In this document: positions 1 to 9,812 of the stretch, piece by piece
Numbering within the stretch: the stretch's first letter is position 1
Layout of the letters: every line of letters begins with the position of its first letter
Assembly: GCF_014196805.1 (NCBI RefSeq)
Contig: NZ_JACIEI010000020.1
Span: 1-63,320 of the forward strand
Length of the DNA stretch: 63,320 bases
Origin: Sulfitobacter undariae
Lineage (GTDB): Bacteria; Pseudomonadota; Alphaproteobacteria; Rhodobacterales; Rhodobacteraceae
Direction: 5' to 3'
The notes under the pieces: generated by a model
Seen by the model: the letters and a program-made list of their open reading frames with translations, nothing else
Database searches by the model: none
Told to the model about the DNA's origin: nothing
Program-made: the position numbers and the translations under genes

Positions 1-30
1 GCGAAATTCGTCCGTCCGTTTCAGTCCCAT
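1..30 (-). CDS. IS3-family transposase OrfA, N-terminal fragment (runs off the window)
   Basis: Only the first ten codons are in the window, reading MGLKRTDEFR on the minus strand. I recognise this as the usual start of IS3-type OrfA proteins, the helix-turn-helix subunit that works with OrfB (DDE integrase). A strong ribosome site (AAGGAG, about 37-42) lies just upstream of the ATG at 28-30. The element would extend to the left of the window. Identification rests on a ten-residue match plus the Shine-Dalgarno, so the family is likely but not certain. Confidence 0.6.
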   Translation of the reverse strand, partial: MGLKRTDEFR

Positions 31-97
31 AGTTTATCTCCTTTGTTACAGTAAATGCTATCAAAGGAGCGGCATCAAACCGCGACAGGTCCAGTCA
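31..97. mobile_element. Probable terminal segment of the IS3-type element
   Basis: This is the stretch between the OrfA start codon and the flanking chromosome. Read on the minus strand, the outer part begins TGACTGGACC (88-97), the TG-start style of an IS3 terminal repeat. The exact end cannot be fixed because the other end of the element is outside the window. The boundary at 97 is a guess. Confidence 0.3.
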
Positions 98-750
98 GTC
101 ACGTACTTGTTTTTAAACGATAAGAGCTGTCCGGCCTTGGGAAGCAACTGTCTTTGTCCGGAAGCCGGTTTCGGGGTGGGGCGTGTTAGATCTATTTGCA
201 GATCGATACAGCATGGAGCGGCTCACAAGATCAGATGGGTCTCCCTGCAATGTCATAGTTTGGAAAAGGACTGTTTCCAGATTACTCGATGACCTTGCCA
301 CAATTGCCTTACTCCGAACACATTCATTCAGCAGTTGTGCCCAAATAATCAAAAAATAGTAGGGTGTTTCTGTGTTAGATCGCGCCGAGAAGGAAATCAA
401 AGCGAATATCGCAGAAATAGATCGCAATCCGAAGCGTGACATATTCCCTATACTTTTATCTCAAACTGAAATCGACTTGGCCGCTTCGCATTCACAAGAC
501 ACAAAAATCAGCAGGCTGATCTACGGGATAAAATGTATCCTTCTCTTTCGGCGCCGCTACTGAGCCACATTAGTTTGCAATTCGCCCCTTCCTTTTGATC
601 AAAGGTGACTACGGTTATGTGCTGTTAAGTGCTATTAACCATTTGTTTACCGTTTAGAGGCTAACCTAGCATTTATCAGTTTTTCTAAAATCGATGTGAA
701 GTTATTTTGTCCGGAACTGTCCTAGTAAAATAAGAAGGACCAATGAGAAA
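98..750. other. AT-rich intergenic stretch with no confident gene
   Basis: Several overlapping reading frames are open on both strands, but none resembles a known protein. The most gene-like is a 63-codon frame with a GTG start at 372-563 (plus strand), preceded by a weak AGGGTG. Its product is charged in the N-terminal half and it is not recognised. Base composition is visibly richer in A+T than the housekeeping genes further right, as expected for DNA next to an insertion sequence. Confidence 0.4.
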
Positions 751-1014
751 ATGTCACGTAAAAATTCAAATGATCAGCTTCTAGCAAAGCAAGATAATCA
801 ACCCAATTCAAGGTTGAATGTGATGGATGCGAAGTTCGAACTGTTGTTGGAAACGATTATGGAATATCATCCAGACATCTACTGCAAACTTAAAGAACAC
901 TTAATGATTGAAATCGATGGGCAGAAACAAAATAGTGACGTTGATAAAATGATAGCATCCATAGATTTTCTAGGGCAAGTATTGAGATTGGCGCGTACAC
1001 TACCACAGCGGTAA
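751..1014 (+). CDS. Hypothetical 87-aa protein
   Basis: A good ribosome site (AGAAGGA, 733-739) precedes the ATG at 751. An ATG at 743 is in another frame and stops quickly, so 751 is the start. The product is soluble and helical in appearance, with a hydrophilic N-terminus rich in Asn and Gln, a central helix around residues 27-50, and a hydrophobic-basic C-terminus ending LARTLPQR. No signal peptide, membrane segment or known motif is visible. The gene sits alone in AT-rich DNA, with a minus-strand small ORF convergent to it. Function unknown. Confidence 0.6.
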   Translation: MSRKNSNDQLLAKQDNQPNSRLNVMDAKFELLLETIMEYHPDIYCKLKEHLMIEIDGQKQNSDVDKMIASIDFLGQVLRLARTLPQR

Positions 1015-1066
1015 AAACCTCTATACCTATCATATAAATTGCTTGCGTTTGAAGGCTGCTAACCGT

Positions 1067-1216
1067 TTAGGTTGATTTGCTCTGATCATGTTGACGTTGG
1101 TCTGGAAATGATAGAGCAATTTTTGCTTTTTCAGAAAGGCCGTATTTTTCGATATATTCAATGAGGGCGTCTTCTATAAGGGTTGATACTTTATCGCCTT
1201 TGGATTTGTGCTTCAT
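1067..1216 (-). CDS. Possible small ribbon-helix-helix-like protein (49 aa)
   Basis: This short frame begins ATG at 1214-1216 and stops at 1067-1069. The N-terminal half reads MKHKSKGDKV followed by STLIEDALIEYIEKYG. A lysine-rich strand followed by a 'VSTLIE.AL.EYI' helix is the pattern seen in small CopG/Arc-type ribbon-helix-helix DNA-binding proteins. The second helix of that fold is not obvious and the C-terminus is polar. The ribosome site is weak (AGG about 8-10 bases upstream). It is either a real small regulator or the remnant of one. Confidence 0.45.
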   Translation of the reverse strand: MKHKSKGDKVSTLIEDALIEYIEKYGLSEKAKIALSFPDQRQHDQSKST

Positions 1217-1373
1217 GATATAGCCTGCGTTTAGTAACGATATCCTAGATAGATGAATTTAGTTAAAGTAACGTTAATTTTTTGAAAATTAGGCTTTGTA
1301 CACCTGATTCACAGTAATCATGCCATGCGAAGATTTAGTGCTACAATCCGTCATATTTATGCCAAATTGTTTC

Positions 1374-1447
1374 CCTAGGTCGTAGTCTAGGCCTAGGGCT
1401 GGCTCCTTTATGTTATCAGTCCTAGGTGGTTAAATTGGTACACCTAG
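1374..1447. repeat. Cluster of CCTAGG / CTAG motifs upstream of the Hint gene
   Basis: CCTAGG occurs at 1374-1379, 1392-1397 and 1421-1426. A further CTAG lies at 1387-1390 and CCTAG at 1443-1447, all within 75 bases and just before the start at 1473. CTAG is usually rare in bacterial chromosomes, so this density suggests an operator or upstream control element for the Hint protein. The region is AT-rich, which makes chance more likely than in the core genome. Confidence 0.4.
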
Positions 1448-1472
1448 TACTGCGTTGTAAGGGACATTAAAT

Positions 1473-3281
1473 ATGCCAACTATGAACTCTGGGCTTGGTG
1501 GGCCTGCTGGATATGGTGAAAATGTGTACTCCAGTTCGCCCAAGACGGCTGGGAACGTGGATGACGGTAGTATTAGGATTGATGTAACCTCTGTATTTGG
1601 TTCGGAGGGGATAAATTTCTTCGGCACAAACTACACATCTGTTTACTTGAATTCGAACGGCTTGATTACGTTCGATGGCCCGCAGACATCATATACACCA
1701 TCTGGTATTTCTGGAATTTCCGACCCAGCAATTGCTCCGTTTTGGACAGATGTAGACGTCAACAAAGGTGGGGAAATTTATTGGGATGTTGACCCATCGT
1801 CAGGCCAAATCACTTTCACATGGTTGAACGTTGCGCCTTACCAAAACTCAAACACGGCAGGTACCAACTCGTTCCAGGTGGTGTTGACTAGTAATGGCGA
1901 CGGCGACTTCGATGTCGAGTTTATTTACGAAGATATTCAGTGGACCAACGGGTACACTGGAGATGCCACTGTAGGGGTGACTGACGGTGGTTCTAATGAT
2001 TTTGAGCTGGAGGGGTCCGGCAACGGGGCCATACTCACTGACTACGAGGGAAATGATTTCGATGTCGGCCAAGATAACGGCATCTGGAGCTTCGGAGTGC
2101 GTGATGGTGAGCCAGATTTCCGAGATTATGTTGTGGAAGGTACGGACGCAGGCGAAACAATTGATGCATCCTTTGTCGATGAAGACGGGGATCGGGTTGA
2201 TAATAACGACAATCTTGATGAAACCAACGATGATGAAATCGCTGCTGGTGCCGGAAATGACTACGTTCTGGCGGGCGAGGGAAATGACACCGTTCGGGGA
2301 GATGAAGGCAATGATACATTGCTCGGGCAGGCAGGCGATGATGTCCTTTCGGGGGGAGCAGGTGATGATCGTTTGCTCGGCGGCGATGGCGACGATGTAT
2401 TTGTCTACAGCGCCGGTGATGGTAATGATACGATTGCCGACTTTAATGTAGGAAACTCAGGCAACCTTGGGGATGAAAACACTACCAATAATGACTTCAT
2501 TGATCTATCTGGGTTTTATGACAACCTGAGTGAACTTCGTGCCGATTATGACGATGATGGAGTGCTCAACCAGTCGACGGGAACAGCCAACGGCGGAACT
2601 GTAGACTTTTCGGACAACGATCAATTTGGAGCTTCAGATAGCCTAACCTTCGAAAATGTTGACCGCACCAGCTTCGCTCCAGATAACACTGGTGTTGTCT
2701 GTTTCGCTCAGGGGACAAGAATTACGACCATTTCTGGTGTCCTTCCAATCGAAGAGCTGAGGGTTGGCGATTTCGTCCAAACAAAAGATAATGGCCTAAA
2801 ACCGATTTTGTGGATTGGTTGCCGTCATGTTGATCAGCACGAACTTGCACAAAGGCCTGAGCTTAAGTCAATTCGGCTTGCTCCACGTCTTCTGGGGACA
2901 GAGGGAGCATTGCTCGTATCTCCGCAGCACGGCATTTTGGTGAAGCAAGATGGCGAGGAAATCTTAGTCAGGGCTAAACATCTGGCATTGATGGATGGTG
3001 GTCAGGCGAGAGTGGTGATCAACCAACGTGATGTTTCCTATTACCACATTCTCTTGGATGGGCACCAAATTGTGTTCGCGAATGACGCGGCTGCCGAGAG
3101 CTTTTACCCTGGGCGACAGGCGATGCTGACCTTAGATACTGAGGATCGTTCTGAGGTTTTTAAGCTATTCCCCGAGCTTGAGAAGTTCGAAGGCTGGCAA
3201 GAACGCGGGGGCTATGTGAGGCCTTTCGCAAAAAGAAAGAACTTACCAGACACGCTCCGAGACTTAACATCGGCGCATTAA
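1473..3281 (+). CDS. NIDO-like / RTX repeat / Hint-domain protein (602 aa)
   Basis: Start ATG 1473 has GGGA at 1461-1464. The protein has three parts. Residues about 45-205 read like a nidogen (NIDO) adhesion domain, with '[10 protein letters not shown]' and 'IAPFWTDVD' segments. Residues about 258-320 are acidic calcium-binding RTX nonapeptides ([22 protein letters not shown]). From Cys410 a Hint (hedgehog/intein) domain runs to the end, with CFAQGTRI at its first block and a later SPQHGILV block. RTX proteins of this group are usually exported by type I secretion without a cleaved signal, and none is seen here. Hint domains self-cleave at the first Cys. No transporter gene is adjacent. The whole is strongly acidic. 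Function as an adhesin or self-processed surface protein is inferred. Confidence 0.8.
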   Translation: MPTMNSGLGGPAGYGENVYSSSPKTAGNVDDGSIRIDVTSVFGSEGINFFGTNYTSVYLNSNGLITFDGPQTSYTPSGISGISDPAIAPFWTDVDVNKGGEIYWDVDPSSGQITFTWLNVAPYQNSNTAGTNSFQVVLTSNGDGDFDVEFIYEDIQWTNGYTGDATVGVTDGGSNDFELEGSGNGAILTDYEGNDFDVGQDNGIWSFGVRDGEPDFRDYVVEGTDAGETIDASFVDEDGDRVDNNDNLDETNDDEIAAGAGNDYVLAGEGNDTVRGDEGNDTLLGQAGDDVLSGGAGDDRLLGGDGDDVFVYSAGDGNDTIADFNVGNSGNLGDENTTNNDFIDLSGFYDNLSELRADYDDDGVLNQSTGTANGGTVDFSDNDQFGASDSLTFENVDRTSFAPDNTGVVCFAQGTRITTISGVLPIEELRVGDFVQTKDNGLKPILWIGCRHVDQHELAQRPELKSIRLAPRLLGTEGALLVSPQHGILVKQDGEEILVRAKHLALMDGGQARVVINQRDVSYYHILLDGHQIVFANDAAAESFYPGRQAMLTLDTEDRSEVFKLFPELEKFEGWQERGGYVRPFAKRKNLPDTLRDLTSAH

Positions 3282-3539
3282 CCTCTGCTCAAACTGATTG
3301 AGAGAATAAGTTCAATGATCCACATGGATGCAAGCAGTCAGGGGCGGCAACAAACGTTTTGTATGTTGATACGAAGAGAGTGATGAGGAAATAGTCTGGG
3401 TGAAAGTCTGGGGGTCGTGCTCCAAATAAGCCCCAGACGTTCCCTGTTTTTCTCAGAAATACCCTTTTTAAAGAACACAAATATGTGCTGATCTTTGGAT
3501 TTTTTTATTTTAAAACAGAGACTTATCTTGGGGTTTCAT

Positions 3540-3613
3540 TGGAGCGGGTAACGAGAATCGAACTCGTAACTAAAGCTTGGGAAGCTGCCGTGATACCTTT
3601 TCACCATACCCGC
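3540..3613 (-). tRNA. tRNA-Gly (anticodon CCC)
   Basis: On the minus strand the acceptor stem GCGGGTA (3607-3613) pairs with TACCCGC (3544-3550), followed by the discriminator base and an encoded CCA (3540-3542). The anticodon loop TTCCCAA gives anticodon CCC, reading GGG codons. The T-loop TTCGATTC is canonical. The anticodon stem has one apparent mismatch, which does not change the call. Confidence 0.92.
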
Positions 3614-3702
3614 GCGCCAATGCGGGTTAGGTAATCTTCGCAGGCTGACCCGTCAAGTAGATTTAAACGGGCACAGCGTGATCGAAACGGGCAGGGCGCT
3701 GA

Positions 3703-5745
3703 TTAGCCCCGCCTTCTGCGTCGCCCGCCACCGCCGCCTTCACCGCCACCGCCTGTGTTGAACGTCTGTGTGGGCAGGGTCACGATGGAATTCAGGATTG
3801 GGAAAGGTTCAACCGCGTTGGGGATGGCCGAAGCGTTCACAAAATGCTCTTGGAAACGCGGCTCAATAGCGGTTTCAATCTTGTGAATGTTGCGCACAAT
3901 TTCTTCGATCTCGGCCCGTGCATCACTGTTGAGAAGGGCAATCCGTGCGCCCGTGCCCGCAGCGTTGCCAGCAGAAGTGACCTTGTCCAATGGGGCGTCG
4001 GGGATCATGCCCAACACCATCGCGTGTTTGGTTGAGATATGCGCGCCAAAGGCACCTGCAAGCACAACGCGGTCCACTTTATCAACGCCGAATTTATCCA
4101 TCAGCAGACGAGCACCCGAATAGAGCGCGGCTTTGGCCATTTGGATTTCGCGAATATCGCGGTTTGTCACAGTAATCAGCGGGCCGCCGTTTTCCGTGCC
4201 GTCATAGACCATATAGCTGTTGGTGCGCCCGTCAGCGAAGACAGCAGTGCTGCCCGTCTGTTCGGCGGTGCCAATCAGGCCCGGGGCGTCAACGATGCCG
4301 TGCATGCGCATTTCAGCGACCATCTCGATGATGCCTGAGCCACAAATGCCCGTGACACCTGTTTGGGCGATGGCGGCGTCAAAGCCTTCCTCGGTAGACC
4401 AAAGATCGGACCCGATGACTTTGAAGCGCGGCAGTTTGGTCACGGGATCAATCTCAACCCGTTCAATCGCGCCGGGGGCAGCACGCTGGCCCGAACTGAT
4501 CTGTGCGCCCTCAAAGGCGGGACCCGTGGGGGAGGAACAGGCAAGCACTTTTTCGCGGTTGCCCAGCAGGATCTCGGCGTTGGTGCCGACATCGACAATC
4601 AGGACAAGATCATCTGAGGTTTGCGGGCTCTCTGAGAGGGCCACAGCGGCCGCATCAGCGCCCACATGCCCTGCAATGCAGGGCAGGATATAAACACGGG
4701 CGGATTGGTGGATATTGAGGTCCAGATCATCGGCACGCAGGCGCATGGCATTTGAGGTGGCCAGTGCAAAAGGCGCTTGGCCTAATTCAAACGGATCAAT
4801 CCCTAAAAACAGGTGGTGCATCACTGGGTTACAGACAAAAACCGCATCCACGATCAATTGCTTGTCGATGCCTGCCTCAGCGGCCAGTTGCGTGAATAAT
4901 CCGCACATGCCTTCGCGCACCGCCAGCGTCATTTCCTCGGCGCCTTGATCGTTCATCATGGAATAGCTGACGCGGCTCATCAGGTCTTCGCCAAAGCGGA
5001 TTTGCGGGTTCATCACGCCAGAAGACGCAATAACATCACCTGTTTGCAGGTCACATAGATGCGCGGCAATGGTGGTGGAGCCAAGGTCAACCGCCACGCC
5101 GTAGATTGTGCCATCATAAAAACCGGGCCAGATGTGCATAATGCGTGGTTTGTTTTCAGAATCGCCAAGGTGGATGGCGACTGTGACCTTCCAATTCCCT
5201 TTGCGCAGGATGGGCTGCATGATTTGCAAGATGTGCAGATCGGCTTGCACATCGTCCAATTTCCATTGCTGCGATAAGGCGGTGTGCAACCGCTCCAGAT
5301 CGCCGGATGGATCATGCATATCGGGCTCTTGCACATCGACATAATACAGGCGGGTTGAGGGATTGAGCGTGATGTCACGCACCTCGGCGCGTTTGCGTAC
5401 AACCTGTTTATGGACCTGCGATTCCGCGGGCACGTCGATAATCACGTCTTTCAGGACAGTGGCCTGACAGCCCAAGCGGCGGCCCTGTTTCAGCCCGCGT
5501 TTGTCATCATAGCGCGCTTCGACCTTGTTCCACTCTGACAATGCATCGGCCTCAACGGTAACGCCATGTTTCGAGAATTCGCCGTAGCTGGGCGTGATCT
5601 GGCATTTCGAGCAAATGCCGCGCCCCCCGCAGACGGAATCCAGATCGACGCCAAGCTTGCGTGCAGCCGTTAGAACAGGGGTTCCAACGGGAAAACGTCC
5701 GCGTTTGCCGGAAGGGGTGAAGATGACCAGTGGATCGTCGCTCAT
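3703..5745 (-). CDS. ASKHA-domain 2Fe-2S protein, reductive activator of a corrinoid protein (RACo-like)
   Basis: Proteins of this family use electrons from an N-terminal 2Fe-2S ferredoxin domain and ATP to reduce inactive Co(II) corrinoid back to Co(I) in methyltransferase systems. From the preferred start, residues Cys39, Cys45 and Cys48 (CGGRGICSKC) plus a later Cys in RLGCQA form the cluster site. The remainder is the ASKHA-type ATPase with GVAVDLGSTTIAAH and DVGTNAEILLG phosphate loops. An upstream in-frame start at 5889 would overlap the next gene by 35 bases. I chose ATG 5745 (MSDDPLVIF) because the ferredoxin domain begins there and AGGAT precedes it. The C-terminus is a Gly/Arg tail (positions about 3703-3760). 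Partner genes lie at 31364-33714. Confidence 0.85.
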   Translation of the reverse strand: MSDDPLVIFTPSGKRGRFPVGTPVLTAARKLGVDLDSVCGGRGICSKCQITPSYGEFSKHGVTVEADALSEWNKVEARYDDKRGLKQGRRLGCQATVLKDVIIDVPAESQVHKQVVRKRAEVRDITLNPSTRLYYVDVQEPDMHDPSGDLERLHTALSQQWKLDDVQADLHILQIMQPILRKGNWKVTVAIHLGDSENKPRIMHIWPGFYDGTIYGVAVDLGSTTIAAHLCDLQTGDVIASSGVMNPQIRFGEDLMSRVSYSMMNDQGAEEMTLAVREGMCGLFTQLAAEAGIDKQLIVDAVFVCNPVMHHLFLGIDPFELGQAPFALATSNAMRLRADDLDLNIHQSARVYILPCIAGHVGADAAAVALSESPQTSDDLVLIVDVGTNAEILLGNREKVLACSSPTGPAFEGAQISSGQRAAPGAIERVEIDPVTKLPRFKVIGSDLWSTEEGFDAAIAQTGVTGICGSGIIEMVAEMRMHGIVDAPGLIGTAEQTGSTAVFADGRTNSYMVYDGTENGGPLITVTNRDIREIQMAKAALYSGARLLMDKFGVDKVDRVVLAGAFGAHISTKHAMVLGMIPDAPLDKVTSAGNAAGTGARIALLNSDARAEIEEIVRNIHKIETAIEPRFQEHFVNASAIPNAVEPFPILNSIVTLPTQTFNTGGGGEGGGGGRRRRRG

Positions 5746-5854
5746 GGGGATGGCATCCTGTAAAGTGTTTGGGGGCAACATAGAGATGTGCGCAGGTAGG
5801 GAAAGCCCGCCAGCGTCATAAATCACCACAAGGGCGTCATTTAGCGATTTAGGT

Positions 5855-6814
5855 TCAGGTACTTCGTCTTGCGTGAAAGATAAAGCCAAGGAAATTCAGC
5901 AAAAGCTGTGCAGCAAGGATCTGGGTCGAGCCTGACGTGTCATAGTCGGGCGCAACTTCAACCAGATCAATGCCGACAACTTCATGGCGTTGAGCAAGGC
6001 CCTGCAACAACTCCAGCACCTCATAATAGAGGAACCCGCCATGGGACGGGGTGCCAGTGCCGGGGGCGATAGAGGGACAGAAGGCATCAATATCTAACGT
6101 TACATACACGCGTGCGCCCATTGGGATATGCGCCAACACGCCGTTTGTGCCAATGTCTCGGGCTTGGCGCACGCTGATGATGTCTGATCCCATGGCACGT
6201 GCATCTTCATATCCCTCACGGGCTGTTGAGCTGACATTGCGGATGCCCACTTGGGTCAGGCCCGTGACATAAGGCTGCTCGGCTGCGCGGCGCATCGGGT
6301 TGCCGTGGCCGTTGCGGACGCCGTGGCGTTCATCGACAAAATCCAGATGCGCGTCGATTTGTAAGATATGGATGTCGCCTTGGCCGTCAAAGGCGCGGAT
6401 ACAGGGGATATTAACCGAATGGTCGCCTCCGATCACCACAGGCAATGCGGCGGCCTCCAATGCGGCACGCACGCCTGCTTCTATGTTGTCATGGCTGGCT
6501 TCGGTATCGGTGTGGATGATGTCCGCATCGCCCATATCGACGATATTTACATCACCAGGCAGATAGGTTGCATCATCCTCATGATCATAAGCACCAGAAT
6601 GGCCAAAGCTGAACAGGGTGGAGGCCTCGCGCACCGCACGTGGGCCAAAACGGGCACCCGCGCGGTATTGCGTGCCAGCATCATAAGGCGCGCCAAGGAT
6701 CGCCACATCTGCATCCAGCTTGTCCCAATCGGGTTCATAGGGACGTTTGCCAAATGTTGTGATCCCCACAAATGGCAGGTCCAATCGGCCGCCGTCATAT
6801 CCGTGCTTTGTCAT
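5855..6814 (-). CDS. speB: Agmatinase-family ureohydrolase
   Basis: This is a 319-aa manganese ureohydrolase that releases urea from a guanidino compound; agmatine to putrescine is the usual reaction. The metal-binding motifs are present: GGDHSV, DAHLDF and DIDAFCPSIAPGTGTP. Length is normal for the family. The start has GGAG six bases upstream. The gene is divergent from guaB (136 bases between starts) and precedes the ASKHA gene on the same strand. Specificity within the family (agmatine, guanidinobutyrate, guanidine) cannot be read from motifs alone, and 'FCPSIAPG' differs slightly from the commonest agmatinase wording. Confidence 0.82.
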   Translation of the reverse strand: MTKHGYDGGRLDLPFVGITTFGKRPYEPDWDKLDADVAILGAPYDAGTQYRAGARFGPRAVREASTLFSFGHSGAYDHEDDATYLPGDVNIVDMGDADIIHTDTEASHDNIEAGVRAALEAAALPVVIGGDHSVNIPCIRAFDGQGDIHILQIDAHLDFVDERHGVRNGHGNPMRRAAEQPYVTGLTQVGIRNVSSTAREGYEDARAMGSDIISVRQARDIGTNGVLAHIPMGARVYVTLDIDAFCPSIAPGTGTPSHGGFLYYEVLELLQGLAQRHEVVGIDLVEVAPDYDTSGSTQILAAQLLLNFLGFIFHARRST

Positions 6815-6854
6815 GTCTTACTCCGCTTTTGGCGCAGCTTTGGGCAAGCTGTGA

Positions 6855-8399
<1,545 letters not shown>

Positions 8400-8404
8400 A
8401 ACTC

Positions 8405-8435
8405 TTCGGCGCTCCCGTTTTTCGAGAGCGCCGAA
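8405..8435 (+). terminator. Hairpin after guaB
   Basis: Inverted repeat TTCGGCGCTC (8405-8414) and GAGCGCCGAA (8426-8435) gives a perfect 10-bp stem with an 11-base loop, six bases past the guaB stop. There is no clear T-run after it, so it may terminate inefficiently or protect the 3' end. Confidence 0.6.
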
Positions 8436-8524
8436 AGCCCGTTTAGGGTAATGTTGTAGGTGAGGTGTCGGCTTCATCTGTCTGATATTGAATTAAATAA
8501 AGCAATTAACGGATTGGAAGCCCC

Positions 8525-9688
8525 ATGACACCAGCAGCACGGGTGGCCGCCGCCATCGAAATTCTTGATATGATTGGCGATGGCTTGCCCGCAGAACAGG
8601 TGCTGACGCGCTGGGGGCGTGGAAACCGCTTTGCCGGGTCCAAAGACCGTGCCGCGATCCGTGATTATGTGTTTGATGTTTTGCGCACAAAACGCAGCAC
8701 CGCATGGTTGGGCAACGCGGCAACGGGGCGCGGCTTGATGATTGGCTTGCTGCGGGCGCAGGGCATTGATCCGGCGACCATGTTCACGGGCGAGGGTCAC
8801 GCACCACAGGTACTGCAAGACTATGAACTCACACCGCCTGAGGGCGAGATTCCTGCTTCTGAAGCTTGGAACATGCCTGACTGGTTGAAGGAACGCATGG
8901 TTGAGGGGGTGGGTGAACAAGCCGAGGCAACCGCGTTTATGCTACAGGAGCGTGCTCCGGTTACACTTCGTATAAATACATCAAAAACAAATGCTTCTGA
9001 TGTGACGCAGATGTTGACTGAAGCGGGTGTTACTGTCGAAGCCAACCCCCTTAGCCCGACTGCTCTGACTGTGGTTGAGGGAAATAGGCGTATCCGGAAT
9101 GCGCCTGCCTATATGGATGGGTTTGTAGAATTACAGGATGCCAGCAGTCAGGCCGTTGTAGATGCTTTGCCGCAAGCCTCCCGTGTGTTGGATTATTGCG
9201 CGGGTGGTGGTGGCAAGGCGCTGGCCATTGCCGCACGGGGCGCGGACGCTGTATTTGCCCATGACGTAGATCCGGCCCGTATGCGTGATCTGCCCCTACG
9301 TTCTGCACGCGCAGAGGCAGAGATTACCGAACTTGCAACAGGCGATCTGGCCGCTTCGGGCCCCTATGATTTGGTCCTTGTTGATGCGCCTTGTTCGGGC
9401 AGCGGTTCATGGCGGCGTGCGCCCGAGGCGAAATGGAATCTGACGGCAGAGAATTTGGAAAAAACCAAACAACTGCAAGACGATATCCTTGACGCTGCAA
9501 TCCAGATCGTTTCGCAAGGAGGGGTACTGGCCTATGCGACCTGTTCCATTCTGCGCGAAGAAAACGAGGAACGGGTTCAAGCGTTTTTGGAACGCCACGA
9601 GGGGTGGGAATGCACATGGGAGAAAACCTTTGCCGTAACCGAAGCAGGTGATGGATTTTATACTGCCCATCTTATGGAAACGAAATAA
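8525..9688 (+). CDS. RsmB/NOP-family RNA cytosine C5-methyltransferase
   Basis: 387 aa with an N-terminal NusB-like helical region (about 1-130) and a SAM-dependent methyltransferase domain. Key motifs are DYCAGGGGKAL (SAM loop), VDAPCSGSGSWRR with the first family cysteine, and YATCSILREEN with the second. Members methylate cytosine in rRNA (C967 of 16S in E. coli RsmB). Start ATG 8525 has GGAAG nine bases upstream. It follows guaB after a hairpin and is separate from cckA downstream. The exact target base is inferred from family only. Confidence 0.85.
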   Translation: MTPAARVAAAIEILDMIGDGLPAEQVLTRWGRGNRFAGSKDRAAIRDYVFDVLRTKRSTAWLGNAATGRGLMIGLLRAQGIDPATMFTGEGHAPQVLQDYELTPPEGEIPASEAWNMPDWLKERMVEGVGEQAEATAFMLQERAPVTLRINTSKTNASDVTQMLTEAGVTVEANPLSPTALTVVEGNRRIRNAPAYMDGFVELQDASSQAVVDALPQASRVLDYCAGGGGKALAIAARGADAVFAHDVDPARMRDLPLRSARAEAEITELATGDLAASGPYDLVLVDAPCSGSGSWRRAPEAKWNLTAENLEKTKQLQDDILDAAIQIVSQGGVLAYATCSILREENEERVQAFLERHEGWECTWEKTFAVTEAGDGFYTAHLMETK

Positions 9689-9812
9689 TAGCACCAAAAT
9701 TCTGGGAAATCGGCGTGAGTGCGGCCTTGGGTTAACTTGCGATTAACCGAAAAGGCAAAGAGTGAGGGCAGGATTCGGATAGGATATTCGGGAGCACGGC
9801 AGAGAGGACGTC

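Noticed and set aside
372..563. 63-codon frame near the left end
   Set aside because: Only a GTG start with a weak ribosome site, no recognised motif and no neighbour support. It is mentioned within the intergenic entry but not called as a gene.
5746..5889. Longer N-terminus for the ASKHA protein from 5889
   Set aside because: It would overlap the ureohydrolase gene and precede the ferredoxin domain with an unmatched 48-residue stretch. ATG 5745 has an AGGAT upstream.
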